A DNA stretch of 64,000 nucleotides from Ricordea florida (lineage: Eukaryota; Cnidaria; Anthozoa; Corallimorpharia; Ricordeidae), in NCBI GenBank assembly GCA_949710005.1, contig OX453273.1, positions 38,756,538 through 38,820,537 on the forward strand, written 5' to 3'. Positions 10,813 through 22,400 of the stretch are shown here, in pieces. The translations under genes were made by a program, and so were the position numbers. Under the pieces are notes generated by a model. The model did no database searches and was not told the origin of the DNA. It saw only the letters and a list, made by a program, of their open reading frames with translations. How positions within the stretch are numbered: the first letter of the stretch is position 1; the number at the start of each line of letters is the position of its first letter.

Positions 10813-13800
10813 TCATCTCACTTTTCTCCTGAACAAAAGGATATGAGGCTCTGGAAAAGATATTTAGTATTGAAAGTTTACATATACATCTAAAAAGCTT
10901 CGCACTTATTTTTAGAATACACAATCGAGAACTGACCCGTCTTAAGGCGATTCCGTTTTGGAAAAAATTTCATTTATTTAGCAGGGGAGAAATTGGAGTA
11001 TCAGAAAAGGGCCCTTGGACACGAATGTGAAACAGGAACAAATCTCGCAGTGCTCGACCTTAGCGGTAGTCCACTAGTCCTGGACTAGTGCAAAATGCTT
11101 CTGGACGAGTAGAAACTTAGAACCACTAGTCACAGGACCAGTAACTACTTTGTAGTTTGTAATGTTTAAAAATTAATACAAGGTGAAAACAAAATATACG
11201 TATTGTAAACGCTGTTTCGATGCGTTCCTCGCAATGTTCCGACTACCACAGATTTACTTAGGGCTAGTAAATTTTCAGTTCAACTAGTCCAAGGACCAGT
11301 GATTTAAAAAGTTAAGGTCGAGCACTGTCTCGAAGGGTAAAACAGCACTGCTACAGCATTCACGGTGAAATATGGGGTGGTATGGAGTTCAAATGACTAC
11401 TGATAGCTACTATGGAATCTACAATCCTCGAATTCGCCAATAACTTTGGGACACTTTGCAAAAAGAGTTAACTCAAAGGCAGTATCTCTCCCCTCTCCCA
11501 CAGTGGCTATCAACATTGTTAGGGGATAAGGGAGCGGATAAAATAACAGCAAAAGACGGCGAACAATTTTTTCCGGGCTTATTCTTTTAATACACTTTAC
11601 ATATCTGCATCCGAGGCGGGTCATTCCTTTAGTGTCCCAGATAATTTTGGCGAGGATTTTAGCTTTCGCTGAAAATAACACTGACGGAGCCAGCAAGAGG
11701 GTGGCGATCTCTGGGCTAGGAAAACCTATGTTAACCATGATGAGCTGCACGGCTCCCTTGTTTGATACAAGTACAACGCGGTTCACCACCTTTTAAAGCA
11801 AACAGTTAAAACTTTAAACAGTACAAGTGACGATAAACTGAAAATCTCACCAGGATTGTGCCGCATGTAATTTACCCATCCTTCGGACTGTTGTACTCCC
11901 AATCCCCGCCATTCTGATTCAGACATTAACTTGCTTGGCGCCTTCTTGGCAATTTCTTTGGGTAAAATAACATGCCTAACCAAACCAGAAGGCAAAGAAA
12001 AATTAAAGCAATAAATGTGAGTAGCAGTCACGCAGCAAAAAAAAAAACTACAAAAGATACAGACACTCCCAAACTAGTGTGCACATTATGTAAGATTCAA
12101 AACGATATGTTTCTTCGCTACCAACTCTACCGCAAACTTGACTTGTTTGAAGCTGGTTAATTATAATAACTATAAAGTAAAAGCTAATAGAGTTGTGCAT
12201 TAGATATCAGAAGAGGTAAGTCGTTTTGAAGCATCCGTTAATCATATACATGATCGTAAACACATGTTATCAAACCTGTATTCAAATCCTAAGTCATCAG
12301 TGTACTTTGTTGAGTAGTATATATCTCTGGCAGACATTTTGTGGGGCAAATCCTTCGGCAAGTGTGAAGAAACTATTGAAAACGGACCTTATATTTCTAC
12401 AGGTCAGAGACCAACTTGAACTAAATGTGCCGGATATAACCGTTAAGAATTTCGAAAGAGTACAAATGTACCTCAGTAAAATTTAATTGGTCGAGAGCAA
12501 AACAAAGACGGATTTCTATTGGCTGGGTTTTCGTTATTGGCCTCAGCTTTCCAAACAAGTCTGCTCTGAGCTGGGAGATCTGGCGCGAGCTAAACAACTG
12601 CAGCTCTAGGCCTCCCACGCAGAACCCACGCAGGCCCTTTTGGGCTTGTCACGCAATCCTCCCTCACAAACGGCGTTCATAGGGGAGGATTGCGTGATGA
12701 GCCCTAACTGCGTGGGAAGCTATTCTAGGCCTAGCCTGCGTAGCAAGCCTTTCCCTGTGGTTTTTGAGCCGTTTTAAAAGCGTCAACGCGTGCTACCCAG
12801 GCTATTCTAGGCTCTATGCAACAATTAGCAAAGACCAACAGAATCTAGATTCACACAAACCCAATAATACACAGGCAAGGTTTCCATGGTACGCAAGACA
12901 ATAACGTTAACTGTAGAAACGCCCAACAATTTGATGGTCGGTTACACCTTCGGGTACGGCAGAGTCGGGGGGGGGGATGGGGGGCCTAAGCCCCCTTCCC
13001 CCCCCCCTTTTAACGACGATGCCATTTTTGTCATTTTACACTTATCCAGGTTGTCTTTTTTTAGAAATATCTCATGGAGAATGCTGAAAATATATTTTGT
13101 AACGTTTTGTTAGTTTCACAAGAGTATGTATATTAGGTTGCGCAATACTGCTGAAGTATTTAAGGGTGCTTGTAAGGTGTTCCAAGGGGCTAGTACACTA
13201 TTTAAGGTTTGTTAAGTTATGCAAGAACCATTCGAGGCATCTCTTTCAACCCTAATTTTTTATTTTATTTACTGTTGTAATTTTCTCTGAGTTTGTAAAA
13301 CTATATTGCTGTTTTTTGTAACGCTTTACGCTCACTGCATCAGTAAACGCGATGCCCGCTCCTATTCTGTGTTTTGTGATTATTTAGATTAGTTACAAAA
13401 TATTTTATAATCGTTTCAGTGTGATTAGAATATAAATACCATTTCCGAACCTCTACATTCTAGACTCATTTTAGCCCGAGCTGCTAGGGTCAGGAGATGT
13501 TCCCGCTGCAGTATTCATTTTTCCCCTAAGTTGCCCCGTTCCCAATTTGAGAAGGTTTGTATCAAAATCCAATAGTTCTTTTTTCAGTCGAAGGAAGTGT
13601 ACTCTTTCCTAGTAATTAAAAATCGACTAAATTTGTTCCTATGCGTTATCCTCTCGATTCTCAGAGGCGATTGGCCAAGTTCAGTAACACAGCGTACTTT
13701 GTTTAGCAGAAAAGAAAATTCGAATTATTTGAATAAAATAACCACAGCAAAAATAGGATAATTAATGCACAATCTAAAAAAGAATTTCGTAAACAAACTG

Positions 13801-14581
13801 AACCTCCTGAAAAGGAGTTCGTTCTTGAGCAGAAACGCCCTATTGGACTTGTACTTCAAGATAATATTATTACAGTTCTATATGGACTAGTCGTTTGGGG
13901 CGGCTGCCCTAATAATGCAGAGCTTCTACATTCTCTGGAAGTACTTCACCGTAGGGCAGCCAGAATTATATACAACTTACCCCGAGATATGCCTACCGCG
14001 GAAGTTTACTGACATTCGAACTGGAATACTTTAACCCTCTATTATAAACTTCGATTAATCAAACTACTCCATAGCGTGTTTATAGGTGAAGCACCTACGG
14101 CTCTTTCCGGTACTTGACAAATAAACCCAGCACTGCATAAAACTTGAGAAGGAGTAATAACATAATCGTCCCGCGTTTTAACTCGCAGTCAGTCTAAAAA
14201 CCTCAATTAGCTATAGAGGCGCTATTCTTTGGAACACTGTCTCGAGTCATTTTACAGACCAGTTTACTGTTTTTTATCGCAAAGTGAAGAAGGACTCTTA
14301 TTTTAAGGAACTTGATTTTAGTGCACAGTCGGTCCAGTCGCTGCCCAGGCACTACCAGGATTTTAAATGCTTTTAACTATAGTCAATTTACTTAGAGGTA
14401 ACTAATGTAAATTCATTTTATTTTTTGGTTAAAATTTTACTGTATATTTTTAGAGTTTCAATTGTAGTTGTATTTTGTAAGTGATGTTATTCTTATTTTT
14501 ATACAGTTTTATCCATTTGTAATCATTTTAACACGACCCCACAAGCTTCGAGCTTTAAACTATATCGTGTTTAAATAAAGG

Positions 14582-14612
<31 letters not shown>

Positions 14613-14614
14613 TG

Positions 14615-14645
<31 letters not shown>

Positions 14646-17600
14646 TGCCAAATAGCATTTGATAAAAAAAGATTTTAAAAGTAACGTTAATTATCTATCT
14701 ATTCACCCCCCCCCCCCCCCCACACACTAAGTCTACTTAGTGGGGGGGTTAATAGGCCATCGGACCAGCGGATCCTGACAGTATTTTTGCCCGGATTTCG
14801 AATTCAAAGCGAAATATAACGGATTTGCAGGGGATTGTGGTTTTCATCGATTTTTGGGCCTGGATTTTGGATTTTGCTTGTGACAAAGGTTCGCATCGTG
14901 GATCTCGGCGATTGTCAGAAATGTTTGACGTTGACAGCGTGCCGTTTTGTCTTCGAGCTGTTTATTCTGGGTCATACTGGCTGCGTTTGGGACTTAACTT
15001 ATTTGGCGTTGTCCTTGTCCAGTTTTTCACCGATTTTGCAAGTAATCCGAAAGATTACCTCGAACTTTGATCTTTGACCAAGAAGGGTGTGATGCTTTTT
15101 TGATATTCCGATTGGTTGCCGTGAAAATCTATTTTGAAGTTGGCGAATTGAATATTTGCCGATCTTCGTCACATGAGAGCCCGTAAAAGGAGAAGTATTT
15201 GGAATAAAAAAAAGCTTCACACATATATACTTTTTTATGGTTACAATATAAGCGGCACGCATACGAATGAATCTTCGGAAGACACCCCTGAAGGTCTACA
15301 GTAACCTTAAGAGGGAAAAGCCTTTCATAAAGCAAAGCGTGACCTCTAATAGCATATTTGAAAAAATAAAATCAGTACTGCAGGTCTCAGCTTCGCACTA
15401 CACGAGGACAATATTTAGAACATACTTAGCTTGGGGGAAACAAATTGAAAATAGATAGTTGATAAATGCTTTTGCCGGTATTCGTTAATGTCATCGTAGT
15501 ATTTCTCTGAGTAATAAATCTGCTTAACTGACATTTTTCCTTTTGTTTTTCTGTCCAAGAAAAGCCCGTGTAAAGTGCTATGTCGTGCTGCAAATCTCTG
15601 GTTTTCAAGGTTGGCGCGCCACTCTCTGATTGGTCAGAATGGTGGAAACCCATAATCCCAACATTCCATGCAAATAGCGGACGGCTAGGCGGCTTTTCCT
15701 TTTGCGTTCTAAGAGATTTGAACTTTCCAATGTTCTACCGCGGAGGATAAATATTTGAGTGAATGATGACCATCAGAAGGGGTTTGTTGTATTATGGAGT
15801 GTGAATAAGGCAAGGATCGTAAACTGGCGAAGATTGAATTTGGCAAGTTATCAGCGGACATTCAATGGAACTTGTTTATATCAACCCTAGCAAGTTATAG
15901 ACTTGTTTAAGACTTTTTAAGACCATTTCCGTCAGTAATGCTTATGTGCGAAGGCAGCAAGGACGTGCAAGAGCTCGGTAAGGGAAAGCTTGTGGTGGAA
16001 TCAAGTTATCCATGGAGAGGTTCTTGTAGATAGTGCCAAACATGTTATTAAACAATTACAGGTGGACCTCTATTAAGCGTTCTTACTCAGGACTTTCAAA
16101 ACTGGTCTCTATTACAGGTTGGAAAATGGTGGGGTTGTGGGATGTGGCTTAAGATGACAACGTCAAAGTGTAATAAAGGTATGTTGAAGCCACAAGTATA
16201 TGCGCACCAAGACGACTGTGAAAGAAGGTTGTATACCTTGATGTTCATCCCAGGGGGGTACTTTAGGAACTTCTGGGTGGGGATGTGCCGCTGGAACCCT
16301 GTAATCCTTGAATTTTGCTACCCGTGAATTTTGGTACCCTATACTAGAGTAAGCCCCCCAAATCATTCCTATCCTAGAGTAGCTGTTTTCCAGAAACTGA
16401 AGTCAGTAGCACAGTATATAGCCCACATATATCCCCCCCAGGATATTCATGATGTGCAAACCCAGAGCTCATCTGCCAGCTGTCCATGGCTGCTGGCTTT
16501 TGAGCTCAATTTTTTTTTTTTTTTTGGTAGCAGCAGGGTCTTATCCCATCTAGCTGCCACTAGCACCTTTGAGAGCATATGTGTGGCTTTAACATACCTT
16601 TACTTCACTTTGACATTCTTAATAGAGGTTAGCTTTTTCATGATGTCTAATATTGATTTAGGTGGAGTCCAAGATGAAAGAAAATGATATGATTTTACTC
16701 ATCACAGGGAGACCCCTTAGTGCTTAAAGGGTTAACAGAGATACTGTACTTAACTGACAAGTAATTTAGGACTTTTGTAATTGGCTGCTTGATAGAGTGT
16801 GGCCACTTATTACCGATAATACAGATCCACCTGCGTTGAACGAGGTTGAACATGATAGCAAGAATTACCAAGGCCCAGATGGCTAGAGTTATGTATCACC
16901 CTATACTTCAGTATGCATGCTCTAGTTGAATTGTTTAGGGCAATGCACTTGTAGATATTTCTTGTTTTCAAAGGACATAACAGAATGGCTACAGCAAGCG
17001 TGATAAAGTATGAGGTAATATGGAAACCTAGTTGCCAAGGTTTGTGTTGTCTGCCAAAACCAAAGGCTATGACATATCACAAACCAAGGCTTTTTACAGG
17101 TATGTTTACTATTGTCTGTAGGCATGACATATTTTACATGTATGAAAACAATTTTCTGCAGGTATGACACTACCAACCAGTGCAAGCCAGAATTAGCTGG
17201 GCGCTCCTAGCCAACTGGAAATGAGATAATGATACCAGTATATAACAAAATTGTTTTCCTGAATTTGATTATGGCTCAGACAAAAAATTGATAAGGAAAC
17301 ACTGTTTCTCCCATGTTCAAACTGTGTCCTATCTTACTATCGTAAGTTATCACGTCGAACAGTTATCTGCAATGAACTGTAGGTCTCGCAATAAGCAAAC
17401 AACAAAAGCTGTAATCATGGGCAACTTTAATTTCCAGCAGCAGCAATTTTGTAGTTACTTGGATATATCTGTCCGTTGTCGTCTGAATAGCAAAATATGA
17501 GGTTCTGGTGAGAAAAAAATGGGAATTATTATTATGGTGATCATGACACAAGAGTAAGGTAATTTGTGAAGGAAGTGTAAAATTCTGTCAGATTATTTGA

Positions 17601-19175
17601 ATGGAAAACCATAGCAAAATAGGGCAATTAATGCAAAACAATATTTTATGAAAATAGATTTTTGGGAAGTCTTATAAACTGTCATGTCTTCGTTGAAGAG
17701 GTATATAAAATCACTAAAAATGAATGTTCATTGTCTGTCAAAAAATAAAGTGGTTCAGCTTGCATAAGTTTTATAATTTATGTTGTTAATAATAATAATG
17801 ATGATGATAATAAAAATAATAATACTCCTGATGTTCTTTTTACTTTATATCTGGCATTCAGATGTAGATATACTGCCCATAATAATAATAATAACCTTTA
17901 TTTGAAAGTGAACTGTACCTAGGACTGTACTAATTGGGGACCCTGTAAAGCACAAATGAAACCTAATCAAATCATATTAAATCAAATGAAATGTTGGTTT
18001 TGTGGAGAGGGGAAAACCAGAGTACCCAGAGAAACTGGAAACAAACTCAGCCCACTTATGATGGGGTGGCCAGGAATCTAACCCAGGCCACATTTTTGGA
18101 AAGCGAGCGCCCTCACCACTGTGCCAACACTGCGGAATGATTTCCGCACAGGTCCCTCTTCATTATGCATGCTGAAGCTGTCTTATCTGGTGTAATGCAC
18201 GTGCAAATATTTCTTGTGTTCGAAGAACAAAATAGTACAGTTACAGAATGCATAATGAAATAGGGACCTGTGCGGAAATCTTACCAGCTAGACTTCCGTA
18301 TCACCTTATACTTTATCATGTATGCCGTAGCTGCATTGTTTTAGGCAATGCACTTTGAAACGTTTTTTGTTTCTGAGGAAAGGAAGAGTAAAGCTACAGC
18401 AGGCATGATGAAAGATGGGGTGATACGAAAATCTATCCGTTTTAATGAGATTAGAACGGGAAATCCTTCGAGCTGTACAATTAAGGTTTTACTGCAGAGA
18501 TGCTTAGACTACTGAAGAAAAAATAAAGAAAGCTTATTTTTTGGCCATAAAAGCAACACGATTTTCTTTTACAAGCAAGGTACCTGGCTCGTGTTTCATA
18601 TAATGAACCCATCCCTGGGATTGTTGTACGCCAAGGTCACGCCATTCACCTTCAGTCATAAGCTGCTTTTTTGGGACCAGTTTTGCTATTTCTTTTGGTA
18701 GTATAACATGCCTGAAGCAAAAAAGATAAGAATTAAATCAATTTACATAAAAGCGAAACAACAGAAATAACGTAACAAGGGGCCGGACGTGGAAACAAGT
18801 TATTATTAAGTACAAATGAGCTCTCACATCAATCCGCCATGTCGCAATACAACCTTGAATACTACAAAGTACAATTTTCTTCCTTCGAAAGGCCCGCTTT
18901 TAAGATTTACTTTAATACTCTTTTCTTTTTACCTTGATGAAATTATTTTTTAAAGAGGGAATAGCCTTTCACAAAACAAAGCTTCACAGTTAATAGCGTA
19001 TTTTAAAAACCAAATGCAGTGCTTGTCTCGGCGTCGCACAACACGAGGACAATATTTAGAACATAGTTATGAAAATGAAAACAAATGGGAAATAAGGAGT
19101 TGGTATATACTTTTACCTGTATTCATAAATGTCATCGTAGTATTTCTCTGAGTAATAAATATGCTTAACTGACAT
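10813..19175 (-). CDS. CKS1: Cyclin-dependent kinases regulatory subunit, duplicated exons
   Basis: CKS proteins bind CDKs and dock phosphorylated substrates. Five exon-like pieces lie on this strand. Exon 1B (19117-19175) starts [20 protein letters not shown]. Exon 2B (18584-18711) carries [16 protein letters not shown] and [17 protein letters not shown] second exon 1 (15476-15534) and second exon 2 (11851-11975; [16 protein letters not shown]) lie downstream, followed by the only exon 3 seen (10813-10850; [12 protein letters not shown], then stop). Exon 1 (59 nt) and both exon 2 versions (128 and 125 nt) join in phase, so 1B-2B-3 gives 74 residues, the normal family length. Exon 1A ends in a GC donor (CCG|GCAAAA). 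Either one gene uses alternative exon 2 copies with a shared exon 3, or 1B-2B has lost its own last exon. The gene is head-to-head with PARP16. Whether the symbol should be CKS1 or CKS2 cannot be told. Confidence 0.85.
11048..11327. mobile_element. MITE with CAGTGCTCGACCTTA inverted repeats
   Basis: The ends CAGTGCTCGACCTTA and TAAGGTCGAGCACTG are perfect inverted repeats, and TCTCG stands directly outside both. Several CTAGTCC/GGACTAG palindromes lie inside. It is non-coding and sits in the CKS gene between exons 3 and 2A. Confidence 0.7.
11328..11850. other. CKS intron segment, no recognised content
   Basis: An open frame of about 130 codons (minus strand, 11397-11789) is present, but it resembles no family I know, starts at a non-ATG codon and lies inside the intron. 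I see no other feature. Confidence 0.35.
12606..12735. repeat. Foldback MITE
   Basis: The arms GCCTCCCACGCAG and CTGCGTGGGAAGC, plus an inner pair around CACGCAATCCTCCC and GGGGAGGATTGCGTG, form a long hairpin. It is non-coding. Confidence 0.6.
12736..13700. other. Intronic or intergenic, low-complexity runs only
   Basis: A G-run followed by a C-run lies at about 12966-13008. I see no exon, RNA gene or clear repeat in the rest. Confidence 0.35.
13740..14644 (+). mobile_element. 5'-truncated L2/CR1-like LINE 3' end with (TATG)n tail
   Basis: Broken reading frames give [32 protein letters not shown] and [16 protein letters not shown], the C-terminal region of reverse transcriptases of cnidarian L2/CR1-like retrotransposons. 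Stops interrupt the frame (for example after PTAEVY). The copy ends in AATAAAGGA and about fifteen TATG units at 14583-14643, which serves as its 3' tail. The insertion has stretched the CKS intron in the left-hand duplicate. Confidence 0.75.
14646..15470. other. Spacer, no gene seen
   Basis: It begins with a C-run and matching G-run hairpin (14706-14751). Two overlapping open frames at 14825-15077 do not resemble any known protein. From about 15300 the sequence becomes similar to 18955 onwards, which marks the left copy of the tandem duplication. Confidence 0.35.
15535..15793. promoter_or_regulatory. Left copy of the CKS/PARP16 bidirectional promoter
   Basis: This matches the right-hand promoter at 19176-19450 with scattered differences. 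The block TTGGCGCGC (15611-15619), eleven bases, then TTGGTCAG (inverted CCAAT) is kept almost unchanged. TTGGCGCG fits an E2F site and ATTGG an NF-Y site, a usual pair in cell-cycle promoters. Site function is inferred. Confidence 0.5.
15794..15980 (+). pseudogene. Dead copy of PARP16 exon 1
   Basis: The sequence aligns with PARP16 exon 1 (19451-19630) over its length, including the ATG, the segment encoding SADIQW and the final CAAGAG before the donor. Codon 5 is TAA (ATG GAG TGT GAA TAA), several further differences occur, and the donor is shifted by one base (CTCG|GTAAGG). It is a pseudo-exon produced by the tandem duplication. Confidence 0.85.
16240..16420. repeat. Dispersed repeat with GGGGGTACTTTAGGAA
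   Basis: The stretch CCAGGGGGGTACTTTAGGAA and the following GGATGTGCCGCTGGAACCCT is of a form I associate with high-copy coral repeats. No ends or coding content are visible. The rest of 16000-16860 shows nothing further. Confidence 0.35.
16877..17035. mobile_element. Palindromic MITE, TATCACC subfamily, copy 1
   Basis: The left half ATGTATCACCCTATACTTCA and TATGCATGC is mirrored by the right half (AAGTATGAGGTAATATGG), with the central GGGCAATGCACTTG core shared by all copies. See the finding on this family. Confidence 0.6.
17880..18134 (-). repeat. tRNA-derived SINE with (ATT)n tail
   Basis: Read on the minus strand from 18134, GTTGGCACAGTGGTGAGGG resembles a polymerase III A box and GGGTTAGATTCC a B box. 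The body continues to a tail of ATT repeats at 17880. This is a common cnidarian SINE layout. The 17036-17880 stretch before it shows only an AAT/ATG microsatellite near 17790-17825. Confidence 0.65.
18138..18283. mobile_element. Palindromic MITE, GATTTCCGCACAGGTCCC subfamily
   Basis: The arms GATTTCCGCACAGGTCCCT and AGGGACCTGTGCGGAAATC are perfect inverted repeats. Inner arms around TTCATTATGCATGC also pair, so the whole 146 bp can fold on itself. Confidence 0.8.
18287..18440. mobile_element. Palindromic MITE, TATCACC subfamily, copy 2
   Basis: It directly follows the previous copy. The arms GACTTCCGTATCACC and GGTGATACGAAAATC pair imperfectly. The centre (GGCAATGCACTTTG) is shared with the other copies. 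Confidence 0.65.
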
Positions 19176-19450
19176 TTTTCTATTTGGTTCCCTGCCGCTC
19201 TAAGAAAAGCCAGTGAAAGTGCTGTTTCGTGTTGCAAATCTCTGGTTTTCAAGATTGGCGCGCTACTCTCTGATTGGTCAGAATGTTGCGCGAAACCCAT
19301 AATCCCAATATGCTCTTCGTCAGAATTCCAAAATGGCGGACGGTTACGTGGCTTTTTCTTTCGATCCAAAAGATTTGAACTTTCCAATGTTCTGCCTTGG
19401 GAAACAAATATTTGATTGAATACGGACCGTTAGAAGGTGCTTGTTGTATT
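19176..19450. promoter_or_regulatory. Bidirectional CKS/PARP16 promoter with E2F- and NF-Y-like sites
   Basis: The 275 bp lie between the divergent start codons. TTGGCGCGC at 19255-19263 fits an E2F site, and GATTGGTCAG at 19272-19281 is an inverted CCAAT box. AAAATGGCGG near 19331 resembles a YY1 site. The first two are retained in the duplicated copy at 15611-15635 while bases between and around them have changed, which suggests they mattered when the copies were both in use. Confidence 0.6.
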
Positions 19451-22400
19451 ATGGAATGTGAAAGAGTCAAGGATCGTGTACTGGCAAAGCTTGAATTTGA
19501 CATGTTATCAGCTGACATTCAGTGGAGTCTGTTTATATCAGCCCTTGAAAGCTACAGGCATGATAGTGTTTTAAGGCCATTTCCGTCGGCATTCCTTAAT
19601 GGCGATGGTAGCAAGGACGTGCAAGAGTTGGTAAGAGAAAGCTTTTGGTGGAATCAAGTCATAAAGTGAGAGGTTGACTTGTAGATAAAGTAATGAGGTC
19701 GAGAGTGACAGCGAGAATTATCAAGGGAGACCGAGAGGTGGCTAGATATCCGTTTTACCCCATGCTTCATTATGAATGATTTAGTTGAATTGTTTAGGGT
19801 CATGGGCAAGATTTCCGCACAGGTCCCTACTTCATTATGCATGCAGCAGATGAATTGTTCGGGGTAATGCACATGTAAACATTTCTTGTTATTGCAGAAT
19901 GAAACAGTACAGCTACAGCATGCATAAAGAAGAATGGTGCGATGAGGAAATCTAGCCACTATTGTCTCAGTCTGTGGGAATGATGCAACCAAACAGTGCC
20001 AGCAAGAATTAGCTGGGTGCTTCTAGCCAATCAGAAATTAGATGGTGATGCCAATGTTTGTTTACCAGAATTTGATATGACTTGGCCACCATTATTAATC
20101 TTTTTTCCCCACAGTTGCAAGTTTCCAGCGTAATTCCAGGATTTGGTCATCTTTTGAAAGGTGAACAAGTTATTTCTCAAGAAGCATGGGAATTACTAGA
20201 TTGGGCATTGGACAAGACATTCACTTTAAAAACAGTTGACAAGTCAAAGGTAGTTATAATTATTGGTTTTATACAATTTTAAAAATGTTCTTTAGTCAAA
20301 CGAAAACTGAATTTTGCAAAATATACCACTATACATCAGAGTTATCAAAGAACAAAAAATACAAATTGTTACCCCTTTTGATTGTCTTTTATCGAGCCGG
20401 AATACAGGTGAACTCTTACATTTGAAGACCATGATTTCAGAATAAGGTGAAAAGATATATTGTTCAGTCATGATTACATAAACTGATGCAAATATAAGTG
20501 GAAGTTTTAGAGAATTTCAGAGATAAAGTAAATCTGAGCTACATGTATAAAACTCCCTTGAATGTTTAAACCAAGTAATGTTAACACAAAGTAGCCATAT
20601 TGGGTTGTGAAATGACTACATATATATTATTGTGTCAATAAACAACAAATCATGAAGATATCAGTTTTGCCATTGCACCTTTGCATACTTCAAGTGACTT
20701 GATGTTTGGAGGTTTCATGAAAACATGATATTTTCAACCATCACTCAAAACCATGTGCAATGAATACTAACTTACAAAACTTGGATCTTCTCCTATGTAT
20801 GTAACTGTTTCATGTAAACAGGTGTTATGTCCAGTTATGGCTTGTAGACAGCTAAATTTAATGATTTTAATTTAATGTCACTTGTACCTCAGTTTTCAGA
20901 ATTGCAACAAAAGACTGGCCAAGCAAGTTACAACTCATCATTACCTGATTTTATTTTTGAAGTAGAATACAAAGACTCCATTGCACACAATTCAACATTT
21001 AATGAACTCTCTCAGACTCATGATGTCTGGTATGCATATCATGGAAGCAGGGTTGACAACTTTCATTCTATTTTACACAATGGGCTCCATTCACATTTAA
21101 ACAAGGTGAGAACTATTGATCAGAAATCCTTTAATGTTATATTAGAGAGTGCTAATAATTTTGGAGTGTGAATGTACATATAAACAAGTGTAAATTATGT
21201 GAAAATGTACTGCACTGCAGTATTTCTCAGTTGTTTCACTTTAAATACAGCAGACAGTATATAGCCAGAGTTGTGAATTTGTTTCTCTTTTAAATGTCAT
21301 AATTATTAGAAAAAAATTTTTCATCTGAAAGTAATATGAGTAGATAATCCAAGGATTTCAGATGCAGTTTGGAACAATTACCGTAAAGACTTCTGTATAA
21401 GCTGCACCTTTTTGCTTAACTTTTTAGCCAAAAATTGCAGGTGCAGTTTATACATGAGACCATTGTTTTCAGATGGAGTAATCTGGCTTGTGGGGGTCAA
21501 AAATTGAACTGAAAACCTTCAGGAAATAAAGATTGAAAATGTTGAAGGCTGTAGTTGATCATTGCTTTTGGTAGAAGTGGTGGCTTCAAAAGGAACCGTT
21601 TGTTTGGATGTTGGCTGGACAGCTCAGCTTTACTGTCAGAGGTCGTATTCATAAGGTCGAGACTGACAAGACCTGCAGATGGATCAGTGACGCCTGGGAT
21701 GACATTCCATTCGTAAGTGTTGCATCACCAATACATTGAATGGCACAGAAGATGAAGAAACCTGGGAAGAGGAATCTGATGACCAGCAGAAATTGAACCT
21801 GAATGCTTTGAGAACATTTTTGGTGAAAACGACAGCGACAACTTTAATAAGCAACTACGACAGCAGTTGAACATTGAACATAAAGTGGTGTCCAGACTTC
21901 CCTTGTTAAATGATTGCGTGGTTACCAAGCAAACATATTGCATTGTTCCTCTGCGCTTTATTTTCGTGCATATTCCATCGTTTTCATTTCAATTGTGGGC
22001 TTTAGCAATGAAGACAAGTTTATTGTGAATGTCTGCGAGCAAACAACCAACTTTTTTACAAGAGTGATTTTTTGGGAGTTCTTACTTTTTTTCCAAAATC
22101 ATGCTTGAAAGTTGGGGTGTGGCTTATACACAAGTGTGGCTTATACACGAGTCTTTACGGTACTCAAAATATTTTTTTTAGTCTGTTAATACACACCCAT
22201 AGCATATACTACCCATAACCACCCAACCTACAGGCTTTTGCAATTATTGCACAAGTCTTTTGGGTGTGTTTAGTCTGTTGTCTTTAAAATTAAAATTAAG
22301 AGTGCTTATTTATTGTTATTGCTGGAAAATATTTGATTGTTACTATGTTATGTGCAAAAAATTGATTTCGAATTACTGCACTTAATTCCAACGTTTTTGC

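Noticed and set aside
11397-11789. 130-codon minus-strand frame in the CKS intron
   Set aside because: It begins at a non-ATG codon, resembles no protein family and has no splice context; chance is the simpler explanation.
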